DNA of 64,000 nucleotides, from assembly GCF_900148495.1 (NCBI RefSeq), contig NZ_FTRU01000007.1:558001-622000 (forward strand), read 5' to 3'. The notes below the pieces were generated by a model. The model saw only the letters and a program-made list of their open reading frames with translations. It had not been told where the DNA came from and searched no databases. The translations under genes were made by a program, and so were the position numbers. Positions 18,207-27,581 of this stretch are shown here, in pieces (position 1 is the first letter of the stretch; the number at the start of each line of letters is the position of its first letter). This DNA is from Negativibacillus massiliensis. GTDB lineage: Bacteria > Bacillota > Clostridia > Oscillospirales > Ruminococcaceae.

Positions 18207-18223
18207 AAAGGAGACAGAGTAAA

Positions 18224-18556
18224 ATGAAAGTCGCTTATATTTTTATGTCTGATCATGCAAGAGAAATTTTGGAGAATATGATTCTTCCACAGATGGAAGC
18301 AGGTGTTCACGGTGCGGATGTTGTGGGCATGGTATTCTTCTTTGACAACGCATACATGCTTCACAAAGACAGCGAGATCGGCAAACGTCTGGCAGCTCTT
18401 TCTGAAAAGAATGGTATGATGCTGGTTGGCTGCGATTATTGCTGCCAGCAGCGCGGCATTTCCAATGATCTTGTTTTCCCAGCAGGTGTGGGATGCTTCC
18501 CAACCATCTATCCTGCTCTGGAAGGCGCAAAACCAGATCAGGTTATTACTCTGTAA
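18224..18556 (+). CDS. saoD: DsrE-related small protein (SaoD)
   Basis: 110 residues with the DsrE/TusD-like alpha/beta pattern: M-K-V-A-Y-I-F-M-S-D at the start and G-A-D-V-V-G-M-V-F-F-F-D-N-A near residue 30. The DsrE cysteine region reads V-G-C-D-Y-C-C-Q-Q (about residues 67-75), three cysteines close together. DsrE-type proteins carry sulfur as persulfide; here the cysteines could carry selenium, sulfur or a soft metal (inference). Last gene of the plus arm: AAGGAGAC precedes the ATG, and a strong terminator follows 13 bases after the stop. Confidence 0.85.
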   Translation: MKVAYIFMSDHAREILENMILPQMEAGVHGADVVGMVFFFDNAYMLHKDSEIGKRLAALSEKNGMMLVGCDYCCQQRGISNDLVFPAGVGCFPTIYPALEGAKPDQVITL

Positions 18557-18568
18557 CAGAATAACGTG

Positions 18569-18607
18569 AAAAGAGGTATGGTACCTTGGGTACCATACCT
18601 CTTTTTT
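18569..18607 (+). terminator. Strong intrinsic terminator of the plus-arm selenoprotein operon
   Basis: GAGGTATGGTACC pairs perfectly with GGTACCATACCTC around a 3-base loop, followed by a T-run. Confidence 0.92.
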
Positions 18608-18717
18608 TATACCTTGTTTTGACATCAGGACAATCAAATTGTAGTATTTATCCAAAACATAATGATTAGAGAATAAAAAAATTTACGAATTAAAAATAAA
18701 AAAAGCGAAAAAACCAT

Positions 18718-18746
18718 TTGACAGTTGTTCACGTTTATATTATAAT
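18718..18746 (+). promoter_or_regulatory. Consensus promoter of adhE
   Basis: A perfect TTGACA (18718-18723), 17-base spacer and perfect TATAAT (18741-18746). The 5' leader to the ATG is about 120 bases. Confidence 0.85.
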
Positions 18747-18750
18747 GTGA

Positions 18751-18783
18751 TTGTTAAATAAATAACGTTAAAAAAATAACAAG
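18751..18783 (+). promoter_or_regulatory. Two Rex-like operators overlapping the adhE start site
   Basis: TTGTTAAATAAATAACG begins at 18751 and GTTAAAAAAATAACAAG ends at 18783. Both match the clostridial Rex pattern TTGTTAANNNNTTAACAA with one imperfect half each. A third half-like TTGTTCAC lies in the promoter spacer (18725). Placement just past the -10 box fits repression when NADH/NAD+ is low. Confidence 0.65.
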
Positions 18784-18872
18784 TTAGAATACAGACACAG
18801 CTGATGCAGGGGTTTGAACGATCAAAAGAACCAATTCCAAGCATCACATTTTAAAACAGGGGGAAAAACGAT

Positions 18873-21494
18873 ATGGCAACCAAGACGAATGCACCGCAGC
18901 CGGAAGTTACAATCATTGACAATGTGGATGCGCTCCAGGCTCGCATGAAAGAGATGCGCAAAGCGCAGGAAGTGTTTGCAACCTATACACAGGAACAGGT
19001 AGACAAAATCTTCTTTGCAGCAGCAATGGCAGCAAATAAAGCAAGAATCCCACTGGCAAAACTGGCAGTAGAAGAAACCGGCATGGGCGTTGTGGAAGAT
19101 AAGGTAATCAAAAACCACTACGCAGCAGAATATATCTACAATGCATACCGCGATACCAAAACCTGCGGTGTGATCGAAGAAGATGCAGCTTACGGCATCA
19201 AGAAGATTGCAGAGCCAATTGGTCTGGTTGCTGCAGTTATCCCAACTACCAACCCAACCTCCACCGCAATTTTCAAAACACTGATCTGCTTAAAGACCAG
19301 AAACGCTATCATCATCAGCCCACATCCACGTGCAAAGGCTTCTACGATTGCAGCAGCAAAGGTTGTTTATGAAGCAGCAGTGGCAGCAGGTGCACCGGAA
19401 AACATTATCAGCTGGATCGATGTTCCAAGCCTGGAACTGACCAATGAGGTTATGCGTGAATCCGATACCATCCTTGCAACCGGTGGTCCTGGCATGGTTA
19501 AGGCAGCTTACTCCTCCGGCAAACCGGCTCTGGGCGTTGGTGCCGGCAATACACCAGTTATCATTGATGAAACTGCTGATATCAAGATGGCAGTTAACTC
19601 CATCATTCACTCCAAAACTTTTGATAACGGTATGATCTGCGCTTCCGAGCAGTCTGTAACCGTTGTTGGCGATATCTATGACGCAGTAAGAAAAGAATTT
19701 GAATACAGAGGATGCTATTTCCTCAAAGGTGATGAGATCGACAAAGTTCGCCACACCATCCTGATTAACGGCGCGCTCAACGCAAAGATTGTTGGTCAGT
19801 CCGCATACACCATCGCACAGATGGCAGGTGTAAATGTTCCGGAAAAAACCAAGATTCTGATCGGTGAGGTAGAGTCGGTTGATATCTCCGAAGAATTTGC
19901 ACATGAAAAACTTTCTCCGGTTCTGGCTATGTACCGTGCAAAAGACTTTGATGAAGCGCTTACCAAAGCAGAACGTCTGGTAGAAGATGGCGGTTACGGA
20001 CACACCGCTGCACTGTATATCCATCCGGCACAGAAAGAAAAGATTATGAAGCATGCTGAAGCAATGAAGGCATGCCGAATCCTGATCAACACCCCATCGG
20101 CTCACGGTGGTATCGGTGATTTGTACAACTTTAAGCTGACACCATCCCTGACACTGGGCTGCGGTTCCTGGGGCGGCAACTCCGTTTCCGAGAACGTTGG
20201 CGTAAAACATCTGTTAAACATCAAGACCGTAGCCGAGAGGAGAGAAAATATGCTGTGGTTTAGAGCACCTCAGAAAGTATACCTGAAGAAAGGCTGTATG
20301 CCGGTTGCCCTGGATGAACTGGGCAAGGTAATGGGCAAGAAGAGATGCTTCATCGTTACCGACTCCTTCCTTTATAAAAATGGCTATGTAAAACCAATTG
20401 AGGATAAACTTGACGAAATGGGAATCCAGCACACCTGCTTCTATGAAGTAGCACCGGACCCGAACCTCTCCTGCGCAGAAGCCGGCGCACATGCAATGCG
20501 CGCATTCGAACCAGACTGCATCATCGCACTGGGCGGCGGTTCTGCAATGGACGCAGGTAAGATCATGTGGGTAATGTACGAGCATCCAGAAGTAAACTTC
20601 CTGGATTTGGCTATGCGCTTTATGGATATCCGCAAGAGAGTCTACACCTTCCCGAAGATGGGCGAAAAAGCATACTTTGTTGCAATCCCAACCTCTTCTG
20701 GTACCGGTTCCGAGGTAACTCCATTTGCAGTTATCACCGATGACCGCGACGGCACAAAATACCCTCTGGCTGACTATGAGCTGCTGCCAAACATGGCAAT
20801 TATCGATGCAGACAACATGATGACCCAGCCAAAAGGCCTGACCAGCGCTTCCGGTATCGACGCACTGACCCATGCTCTGGAGGCATACGCATCCATCATG
20901 GCTACCGATTACACCGATGGTCTGGCACTCAAAGCAATGAAGAGCATCTTTGAATACCTGCCAAGCGCATACGAGAACGGCGCAAATGATCCATATGCTC
21001 GTGAAAAGATGGCAGACGCTTCCTGTATGGCAGGTATGGCATTTGCAAACGCATTCCTGGGTGTATGTCATTCGATGGCACACAAACTGGGCGCATATCA
21101 TCACCTGCCACACGGCGTTGCAAACGCACTGATGATTTCCTATGTTCTGAGATTCAACGCAGAAGAAGTTCCGGTTAAGATGGGAACTTTCTCTCAGTAT
21201 CAGTATCCACATACCCTGGCTCGCTATGCAGAATGTGCACACTTCTGCGGTGTATGCGGCAAGGATGACAAGGAAACTCTCGAACTGTTCATCAAGAAGA
21301 TCGAAGATCTCAAAGAGAGAGTTGGCATCAAGAAGAGCATCAAGGATTACGGTGTAGACGAAAAATACTTCCTGGAAACTCTGGACCGCATGGTTGAGGA
21401 TGCATTCGATGACCAGTGTACCGGTGCTAACCCAAGATATCCTCTGATGAGCGAGATCAAGGAAATGTACCTCAAAGCGTATTACGGAGAGTAA
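18873..21494 (+). CDS. adhE: Bifunctional acetaldehyde-CoA/alcohol dehydrogenase
   Basis: 873 residues, the normal AdhE size. The N-terminal half is a CoA-dependent aldehyde dehydrogenase with the catalytic Cys256 in [11 protein letters not shown]. The C-terminal half is an iron-dependent alcohol dehydrogenase with G-G-G-S-A-M-D (NAD site), S-G-T-G-S-E-V and the metal ligands in [17 protein letters not shown]. It reduces acetyl-CoA to ethanol with two NADH, forming spirosomes in other species. It has its own consensus promoter with Rex-like sites, so redox control is likely. No clean terminator hairpin is seen right after the stop; mosaic repeat copy B begins there. Confidence 0.97.
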   Translation: MATKTNAPQPEVTIIDNVDALQARMKEMRKAQEVFATYTQEQVDKIFFAAAMAANKARIPLAKLAVEETGMGVVEDKVIKNHYAAEYIYNAYRDTKTCGVIEEDAAYGIKKIAEPIGLVAAVIPTTNPTSTAIFKTLICLKTRNAIIISPHPRAKASTIAAAKVVYEAAVAAGAPENIISWIDVPSLELTNEVMRESDTILATGGPGMVKAAYSSGKPALGVGAGNTPVIIDETADIKMAVNSIIHSKTFDNGMICASEQSVTVVGDIYDAVRKEFEYRGCYFLKGDEIDKVRHTILINGALNAKIVGQSAYTIAQMAGVNVPEKTKILIGEVESVDISEEFAHEKLSPVLAMYRAKDFDEALTKAERLVEDGGYGHTAALYIHPAQKEKIMKHAEAMKACRILINTPSAHGGIGDLYNFKLTPSLTLGCGSWGGNSVSENVGVKHLLNIKTVAERRENMLWFRAPQKVYLKKGCMPVALDELGKVMGKKRCFIVTDSFLYKNGYVKPIEDKLDEMGIQHTCFYEVAPDPNLSCAEAGAHAMRAFEPDCIIALGGGSAMDAGKIMWVMYEHPEVNFLDLAMRFMDIRKRVYTFPKMGEKAYFVAIPTSSGTGSEVTPFAVITDDRDGTKYPLADYELLPNMAIIDADNMMTQPKGLTSASGIDALTHALEAYASIMATDYTDGLALKAMKSIFEYLPSAYENGANDPYAREKMADASCMAGMAFANAFLGVCHSMAHKLGAYHHLPHGVANALMISYVLRFNAEEVPVKMGTFSQYQYPHTLARYAECAHFCGVCGKDDKETLELFIKKIEDLKERVGIKKSIKDYGVDEKYFLETLDRMVEDAFDDQCTGANPRYPLMSEIKEMYLKAYYGE

Positions 21495-21499
21495 GAGTT

Positions 21500-21931
21500 T
21501 GAAAGGGAATTAGAGCAAAAACAAAAGTTTTTGGTCGAGCTTTTTACAAAAAGCTCGCGGATTCTAAAGGCAGAGCCTTTGGTCGCTCACCGCAGTGAGC
21601 GAAACACTTTATCGTCAGGCGCTCATTGGGAGAGCTCGAGAACCTTTTTGCAAGAGAAAAGGTTCTCGAAAACCGATTGCAAGTAGAGAGCAACACTCAA
21701 AAATTATCCAGTGGATGATTTTTGACGGTAGAAACCTGTTCCGATTTGCGTGGCGCACTGTGTTGCGCCCGCGCACTAACGTGCGACAGTATCGAAACAA
21801 CAATCAGTCTCAATCGATTTATATAATGTTTTTGTTGGGTGTCACAGGGGTATTGCCCCCGTACCCCCACAAACTTTTGTGTACAAAAGTTTGACAAAAA
21901 ACTTCTGTTCGCCTACGGCGCAAAGACGGGC
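21500..21931. repeat. Mosaic hairpin repeat, copy B
   Basis: A gene-free stretch of short inverted repeats. It shares GGTCGAGCTTTTTACAAAAA (21532-21551) exactly with copy F and GCGGATTCTAAAGGCAGAGC with copies A and E. Further hairpins include GAGAACCTTTT/AAAAGGTTCTC and TCAAAAAT/ATTTTTGA, plus a CACAGGGGTATTGCCCCCGT block shared in form with copy E. The common box GTTCGCCTACGGCGCAAAGA is at the right end (21907-21926). Confidence 0.85.
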
Positions 21932-21971
21932 AGACCGAATGGATAACCATATTAAGGAGGGAACCATCAAG

Positions 21972-22724
21972 ATGTCAGAAAAGAATATTATCTTTACAAG
22001 ACCACATAAAACAATTTACGAACAGGATGGCAAGGTAGTTAAGGTATTTGACCAGAACTATACTCTGTCCAGTGTACTCAACGAAGCAAAAAATGAAGCA
22101 CTCGTTCAGGAAAACACAGACCTTAATGTTCCAAAGGTTCTTGCAGTTACCAAAGAAGAGGGTGGTTGGAGCATCACCCGCGAGCATATCGAGGGAAAAA
22201 CTCTGGCTCAGCTGATGGAAGAACATCCAGAGAAAATGGATGAATATATGGAGCAGTTTGTTGACCTTCAGCTGATGATCCATCAGCAGAGAGTTCCAGC
22301 AATCAAAACACTGCGTCACAAACTGGCAGATCAGATCAATTCTCTCAAGGATATCGATGCAACTGCTCGTTATGAGCTGTCTGCACGCCTCCAGAGCATG
22401 CCAAAACATAACAAACTGTGCCATGGTGACTTTAATCCAAGCAATATCATCGTTGACAAGGAAGGAAAACTGTGGGTAATTGACTGGGCTCATGCTGCAC
22501 AGGGCAATGCATCCGCAGATGCAGCTATGACCTATCTGCTGTTTGCACTTCATAATAAAGATGCAGCAGAACAGTACCTTAAACTGTTCTGCAAAAAGGC
22601 TGATACTGCTCGTCAGTACGTTAACCGTTGGCTGCCAATCGTAGCGGCTGCTCAGCTTACCAAGAAGAAAGAGGAAGAAAGGAAGCTTCTGATGAGCTGG
22701 ATTGATGTTGTAGAATATCAGTAA
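21972..22724 (+). CDS. Aminoglycoside phosphotransferase/choline-kinase-like family protein
   Basis: 250 residues of the APH kinase-like fold. The lid/early strand region has I-Y-E-Q-D-G-K-V-V-K-V-F, the Brenner-type catalytic loop is L-C-H-G-D-F-N-P-S-N-I-I (about residues 150-161) and the metal motif is V-I-D-W-A-H-A. These proteins phosphorylate small molecules or sugars. Nothing nearby points to antibiotic resistance, and gut Clostridia carry many housekeeping members, so the substrate is unknown. AAGGAGG lies 11 bases before the ATG. A single gene followed by two terminators. Confidence 0.8.
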   Translation: MSEKNIIFTRPHKTIYEQDGKVVKVFDQNYTLSSVLNEAKNEALVQENTDLNVPKVLAVTKEEGGWSITREHIEGKTLAQLMEEHPEKMDEYMEQFVDLQLMIHQQRVPAIKTLRHKLADQINSLKDIDATARYELSARLQSMPKHNKLCHGDFNPSNIIVDKEGKLWVIDWAHAAQGNASADAAMTYLLFALHNKDAAEQYLKLFCKKADTARQYVNRWLPIVAAAQLTKKKEEERKLLMSWIDVVEYQ

Positions 22725-22794
22725 ACTTGTAACAAAGCACCTGACTTTCACGAAAAAAAAGAATCTTATTCCAACCAAATTGTTTCCCCCTTGG

Positions 22795-22825
22795 GCGCTG
22801 CAAAAATTGCAGCGCTCTTTTTTTG
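22795..22825 (+). terminator. Intrinsic terminator after the phosphotransferase gene
   Basis: Perfect 9-bp stem GCGCTGCAA/TTGCAGCGC, loop AAA, then a run of T. Confidence 0.9.
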
Positions 22826-22835
22826 CAGAAAAATC

Positions 22836-22877
22836 AGAAGCAAAACCAGAATTTATGTTCTGGTTTTGCTTCTTTTA
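22836..22877. terminator. Second hairpin terminator
   Basis: A perfect 16-bp stem (AGAAGCAAAACCAGAA with its complement, loop TTTATG) followed by TTTT. It directly follows the first terminator and ends in A/T on both sides. Confidence 0.75.
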
Positions 22878-23359
22878 CTATTAAAAGATTTGTAACAATT
22901 TTCGAATGTTTACAGTCAGTGATATTGCGTTAGTTTCTAATTCGTATCAGATATGACTTTATGCAAAAATCATTGGTTAGATTTTATATAATAAAAATAA
23001 TACTTTACAGAAATAAAATAAGTACAGAATTTCTAAAAAATTAATTTAAAATTAGGTAGAAAATAGTAGTATCGTCGAATAGCATATTTTAAAAAAGATA
23101 ATGAATAGAAAAAAAGAAATTTTAGACAAAAATAGCAGTATTTTCAGAATAATCAGGAAAAAGGATAGACAAACAAGAATTTAGATGATATAATGCACCG
23201 GAAGTCACAAAATAAAAATATAAAAAATTACTTTTGCAAATCAAAATCGGAAAAACCGGAAGATTGCAATCGGAACTTGTGACAGATATCCTCCAAATGG
23301 GAAACAGGGGGAAAACGTTTAGGGATCGATCAATGTGTATCCCGGAAAGAGAGGAAACT
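22878..23359 (+). other. AT-rich gap before the exopolysaccharide locus
   Basis: No gene seen. Very AT-rich up to about 23230, then normal composition. It probably holds the locus promoter and a long leader. I found no riboswitch that I recognise. A possible earlier ATG for the sugar transferase lies at 23333. Confidence 0.5.
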
Positions 23360-24028
23360 ATGTCCAGCAAAGTATTGGAACTGAGCAGTGTCAGATTTCC
23401 ACAGGTTGTCACACAGGAAAAGCCGTTGTACGAAAAAGTAAAACGCAGCTTTGATCTGTGTATGAGTCTTTGTGCGCTGATCGTTTTGTGGCCGCTTTTT
23501 CTGCTGATTGCCGTTTTGGTATACAGCGAAGATAAAGGCCCGGCTATTTATAAGCACAAACGAATCGGCAGAGATGGCCAGGAAATCTACCTGTACAAAT
23601 TCCGCACCATGAAAAACAACTGCCCGCCGATCGAGGAGATCTTTACAGAAGAACAGATGAAGCAGTGGAAAGAAAACTTTAAAGTTGACAACGATCCACG
23701 CATCACCAAAGTCGGCAATTTCCTAAGAAAGACAAGCCTGGATGAACTGCCGCAGCTTCTCAACATCATTCGCGGTGATATGAGCATCGTTGGTCCACGT
23801 CCGGTAACGCAGGAAGAAACCGAAAAATATGGTGTTCACCGCGCATTGTTTTTAAGCGTGATGCCGGGACTGACCGGATACTGGCAGGCAAACGGACGCA
23901 GCGCAACAACCTATGAGCAGAGAATGGAGATGGAGCTGTACTACGTAAGAAACTGCAAGTTTACAATGGATCTTCAGATCATCTTCCAGACCGTGGCAGC
24001 CGTATTGAAACGGGAAGGCGCAATCTAA
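23360..24028 (+). CDS. Undecaprenyl-phosphate sugar phosphotransferase (initiating sugar transferase)
   Basis: 222 residues, the WbaP/EpsL/CpsE catalytic type without the N-terminal multi-membrane domain. One membrane helix (about residues 31-54) is followed by the conserved [21 protein letters not shown], then [26 protein letters not shown], and P-G-L-T-G-Y-W-Q. It moves a hexose-1-phosphate onto undecaprenyl phosphate, the first step of polysaccharide repeat-unit assembly. First gene of a 15-kb plus-strand exopolysaccharide locus. Start chosen for GAGAGG before ATG 23360. Confidence 0.92.
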   Translation: MSSKVLELSSVRFPQVVTQEKPLYEKVKRSFDLCMSLCALIVLWPLFLLIAVLVYSEDKGPAIYKHKRIGRDGQEIYLYKFRTMKNNCPPIEEIFTEEQMKQWKENFKVDNDPRITKVGNFLRKTSLDELPQLLNIIRGDMSIVGPRPVTQEETEKYGVHRALFLSVMPGLTGYWQANGRSATTYEQRMEMELYYVRNCKFTMDLQIIFQTVAAVLKREGAI

Positions 24029-24116
24029 AGCTCTAAGGAAAATTTCGTTAAAACAGGCTAAAATATTCTTTTTCATGGAAAAACAGAAAACCAATATACA
24101 AAGGAGGACGATATCC

Positions 24117-24866
24117 ATGCGCAAAATTACTTCCGGTATGGCAGCTTTGGCACTGTGTGTCTCCCTTTCTGTTCCAACTTTCGCAGCAACAGGTTATGCA
24201 AGCGGCACTGTTAACAGAAATGACTACACTCCAAGCACCACCACAACAACCACCACAACCAACAAAACCCAGACTTCCACCACAAATAGCACAAAAGCAG
24301 AAACCCAGCTGAGCACTTCTGCTGTCAGCAAGAACATTGCAGATGCAGTAAAATCCGGCAGCACCACAGCAACCGTAAAGGTAAAGAATGCAAAGACCAT
24401 CGATGCTGCAACCATCAAAAATGTAGCGGCTGAAGCTGCAAAAGCAGGTGTAAACAGCAAAATCCACGCAGACCAGGTAGTAGGCGGCAAGGTAGTTGCC
24501 CGTATGTATCTGGACCCTGCAAAGGCAGCAAACCTCAAAGGTGAGATTAACCTTAGCGTTAATACAGATGCAGAAAGCACAAAAGTTGCTACTGACACCT
24601 TCAAAAAATATTTTAACAATGAGATTGCAGCGGTAAACCTTGGTCAGAAAGGCTCCTATGGAATGGATGTCAGAATCGCAGTTAAGGTAGACCTGAGCAA
24701 GCTCAATACCGAAAATCTCAACTTCTTTGCTTATGACAAAGAAAGCAACACCTATGTAAAACTGACAGAACCAAAATATCAGATCGACGCAAACGGCTAC
24801 CTGCATTTTGACACATCGGTAGGCGGCGATGTTATCATCACAGACCAGGCACTGACCGCAAAATAA
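24117..24866 (+). CDS. Secreted protein of unknown function in the exopolysaccharide locus
   Basis: 249 residues with a classic signal peptide (M-R-K-I-T-S-G-M-A-A-L...F-A-A, cleavage near residue 25), then a Thr-rich stretch (runs of T around residues 40-52) and a compact domain with repeated Lys/Ala/Asn. There is no LPXTG motif. I do not recognise the domain; strands such as 'VVARMYLDPAK' and 'FFAYDKESNTYVKLTEP' suggest a beta-rich extracellular fold. ATG 24117 follows AAGGAGG. Placement between the sugar transferase and the polymerase hints at a matrix or structural role (inference). Confidence 0.75.
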   Translation: MRKITSGMAALALCVSLSVPTFAATGYASGTVNRNDYTPSTTTTTTTTNKTQTSTTNSTKAETQLSTSAVSKNIADAVKSGSTTATVKVKNAKTIDAATIKNVAAEAAKAGVNSKIHADQVVGGKVVARMYLDPAKAANLKGEINLSVNTDAESTKVATDTFKKYFNNEIAAVNLGQKGSYGMDVRIAVKVDLSKLNTENLNFFAYDKESNTYVKLTEPKYQIDANGYLHFDTSVGGDVIITDQALTAK

Positions 24867-24947
24867 AAAAAGAATCATTGCGGTTTTCTGATCTACCATG
24901 AAAAGGAATATTTTAGTCTGTTTTAAACGAAAAAAGGAGCGTTTTTA

Positions 24948-26345
24948 GTGTTAACATATGATCTTTTACTGGGAGGGATGCTGCTGCTTGCCGGTCTGTT
25001 CCAGATTGGAGGCAAAGGAAAAAATCGAAAACGAGAACTGACATTTCTTTTGATTGTTTTTGTGATTTTAGGTGTGACCTCCGCAATACGTTATTCCACC
25101 GGAATCGATTACAGCTACACCTATGCACCAGGATATGAACAGGTGCTGCAAAATCCGGACATTTCACTGTTTGGACATCACTACGAGCCGGGATATATGC
25201 TGCTGCAAAAGATTGTTGCGTTTTTCAGCAGTAACTATCAGATGATCTTTGTGGTGACAAGCCTGCTGATTATCGGACTGTTCTGTATCTGCTATGCTAA
25301 ATATTCCAGCAACGTTTATTTGAGCGTTATGCTATTTTTGCTGCTCAGTGAATACTACTGCACAATGAACTTTATTCGTCAGAGCATTGCCGGAATCATT
25401 GCACTTTTTGCACTGGAATTTTTAAAGAAGAAAAAGTTCCTGCCGTATCTGATGATTATTCTGGTGGCATCCACCTTCCACAAGTCTGCGTTGATTTTGA
25501 TTCCATTTTTCTTTATCAACCTGATTCCGTTAAACAAGTGGGTGCTTGCAGTTTATTCTGCTGTGACAGCACTGATTTACTTTAACACTGATAAAATCAT
25601 GGGACTGGTTACCCAGTACTGGTATAAGGGCTATCATATGGAGAGCGTTCATGTACAGAGCACCTTTGAATGGCCGTTTGCACTGGCAATGTTTGTTCAG
25701 TTCCTGATTGTATTTTTAGGAAGCGCCAGACTGCGCAAGAAGGATAAGAGCAACTATGTTTATGTAAACTATGCCTTCTTTGCTTTCTTCTTTACCCTGA
25801 TGGGAACAAGACATTCTATCTTGGACCGCTTTTCTATCTACTTTGAGTTTGCCTTCCCACTTTCCATTCCACTGCTCTATACCTGTCTGAGAGAGAGCTT
25901 TACAAGCTGGTGGGCTTTGAATGGACGGGGAGAAGGAGAAAAACAGGAAAAGAAAAGTGCCTGGCTTGCAGCCGGATTGCTCACGGTTATCTTCTGCGGC
26001 GGATTTGCAATCCATCAATACGCACTGATGATGGATCACCACGGCGTAATTCCTTATCGAACCGTGCTGAATCAGCCGTTTTATCAGGAATATCTGCAGC
26101 AGCTCAAGCAGGATGAGCAGGAGTTTGAAGAGCAGATTTTAACTGAGGAACAGGAACCGGTGGAGCAGCCGATCGATGAACCAATTGATGATGAACCGAT
26201 AGAAGAACCAAGTATCCAGCAGGATGAGCAGAGCTTATCGAAAAAACAAGAACAGCAAAACTCCTCCGACACGTCTTCCCAAGTTACGGAAGAAATTCCT
26301 TCTGAAATTCCAGAAGGAATGCCGGTCGAGGTATTTTTGGAGTAA
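24948..26345 (+). CDS. EpsG-family polysaccharide polymerase-like membrane protein with acidic tail
   Basis: 465 residues. Residues 1-360 hold about ten membrane segments with the EpsG/Wzy-like pattern (R-Y-S-T-G-I-D-Y near residue 48, 'MNFIRQSIAGIIAL' near 140, 'HKSAL' near 180). EpsG-type proteins polymerise exported repeat units. The last 90 residues are a Glu/Gln/Asp/Pro-rich hydrophilic tail with repeats of E-E/Q-E and D-E-P-I, not usual in the family. GTG start preceded by AAAAAGGAG. A second EpsG-like gene lies at 32469. Confidence 0.8.
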   Translation: MLTYDLLLGGMLLLAGLFQIGGKGKNRKRELTFLLIVFVILGVTSAIRYSTGIDYSYTYAPGYEQVLQNPDISLFGHHYEPGYMLLQKIVAFFSSNYQMIFVVTSLLIIGLFCICYAKYSSNVYLSVMLFLLLSEYYCTMNFIRQSIAGIIALFALEFLKKKKFLPYLMIILVASTFHKSALILIPFFFINLIPLNKWVLAVYSAVTALIYFNTDKIMGLVTQYWYKGYHMESVHVQSTFEWPFALAMFVQFLIVFLGSARLRKKDKSNYVYVNYAFFAFFFTLMGTRHSILDRFSIYFEFAFPLSIPLLYTCLRESFTSWWALNGRGEGEKQEKKSAWLAAGLLTVIFCGGFAIHQYALMMDHHGVIPYRTVLNQPFYQEYLQQLKQDEQEFEEQILTEEQEPVEQPIDEPIDDEPIEEPSIQQDEQSLSKKQEQQNSSDTSSQVTEEIPSEIPEGMPVEVFLE

Positions 26346-26348
26346 AAG

Positions 26349-26828
26349 ATGAAACACAAATCCTATCTCTTATTTGCATTTTTGATAGCGGCATGGCTGG
26401 GAATCATCTTTCTGTTTTCAGCACAGCCGTGGCCCAATTCATTTCATACCAGCAGCGCGGTGGAACAAAAAATTATCAGTTTTGCCGCACAGTTTGCCGG
26501 TGGTGAGGCAGTGGCAGAGCAGCTGCTGAAGCTGTTCCCGCTGCGAAAGATCGCCCACTTTACCGAGTATATGATTTTGGGTTGTTTCAGTACAGCAGGA
26601 TATTGGTATTATCAACGGGAAAAAAGAAAAACAGAGCACAGCAGTGTACTTCCAGTGATGGGATTTTGTGCCCTGCTGGCAGCACTGGATGAATTTCATC
26701 AGGCATTTGTTCCGGGCAGGACCAGCTCAATTTGGGATGTCCTGCTGGACAGTGTCGGTGCTTTTACGGGAATTTTCTTATCTGCCTGTGTGATCAAAAA
26801 GATAAGAGGAATGAAGAAACAAGGATAG
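26349..26828 (+). CDS. VanZ-like family membrane protein
   Basis: 159 residues with four membrane segments. It has the VanZ pattern W-L-G-I-I-F-L-F-S-A-Q-P, K-I-A-H-F-T-E-Y-M-I-L-G and D-E-F-H-Q-A-F-V-P-G-R-T-S-S-I-W-D-V-L-L-D-S-V-G. The biochemical role of VanZ proteins is not settled; many stand in surface polysaccharide or phosphoglycan loci, as here. The start lies 3 bases after the EpsG stop, so it is translationally close. Confidence 0.88.
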   Translation: MKHKSYLLFAFLIAAWLGIIFLFSAQPWPNSFHTSSAVEQKIISFAAQFAGGEAVAEQLLKLFPLRKIAHFTEYMILGCFSTAGYWYYQREKRKTEHSSVLPVMGFCALLAALDEFHQAFVPGRTSSIWDVLLDSVGAFTGIFLSACVIKKIRGMKKQG

Positions 26829-26843
26829 CAAGGAGGTCTATCA

Positions 26844-27578
26844 ATGCAAAATACTCCGATGGAAACTCCCATGGAAACTTCCATGCAGGAAGGAATCAGA
26901 TTTGATCTGATGGAGCTGACTCAGATTCTGTTTCAGCACTGGATTTGGATTGCAGCAACAACAGTATTATGTGCAGCAGCAGGGCTGCTGTTTACCATCT
27001 TTGGGATGACCCCGCAATATCAGGCGGAGGCAACCATGATTGTCAACAACCGTCAGGATCAGACGGTAAGTATCACCAATGACCAGCTGGTTTCGGCACA
27101 GAAACTGGTTGATACCTATTCCATTATCATTACTAACCGCGGTGTCATTGAACCGATCATGAAAAACCTCAACATTGAGGAAGATTACGAGGATTTTATC
27201 GAGAACATTTCGGTCAAAGCGCTCAACAACACACAGGTTATGAGCATCAAGGTGAAAAATCCGGACCCACAGGTTGCATTGGAAATTGTAACTCAGATTG
27301 TAGAGCGGGTTCCAGAGGTGATTACCAGTACCATTGAAGCCGGTTCGGTCAATATTGTTTCTGCACCTTATGTCAATGTAGAACGTCCGGTTTCTCCGAG
27401 CAAGGTCAAAAATACGATTTTTGCAGCCGGTGCAGGATTTGTCCTTTCTGTGGCTGCGATCTTCCTGATTGCCCTGCTGGACAATACCTTTAAGTCGGAA
27501 GAAGACATTGAAAAACAGCTAGGACTGGTTACCATTGGCATTATTCCTACCACAGAAAGCTGCAGAAAGAAAGGATAG
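26844..27578 (+). CDS. Wzz/YveK-type chain-length determinant, kinase activator
   Basis: 244 residues with two membrane helices (about residues 30-53 and 190-212) flanking an extracellular domain with the Wzz pattern 'YQAEATMIVNN' and, before the second helix, 'VERPVSPSK'. In Gram-positive systems this protein controls chain length and activates the partner tyrosine kinase, whose gene follows after 3 bases. The N-terminus has repeated M-E-T-P/S. Preceded by AAGGAGG. Confidence 0.9.
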   Translation: MQNTPMETPMETSMQEGIRFDLMELTQILFQHWIWIAATTVLCAAAGLLFTIFGMTPQYQAEATMIVNNRQDQTVSITNDQLVSAQKLVDTYSIIITNRGVIEPIMKNLNIEEDYEDFIENISVKALNNTQVMSIKVKNPDPQVALEIVTQIVERVPEVITSTIEAGSVNIVSAPYVNVERPVSPSKVKNTIFAAGAGFVLSVAAIFLIALLDNTFKSEEDIEKQLGLVTIGIIPTTESCRKKG

Positions 27579-27581
27579 TTT

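Noticed and set aside
21972-22724. Aminoglycoside resistance gene
   Set aside because: The APH-like fold is shared by many housekeeping kinases. No resistance context, mobile element or unusual base composition was seen.
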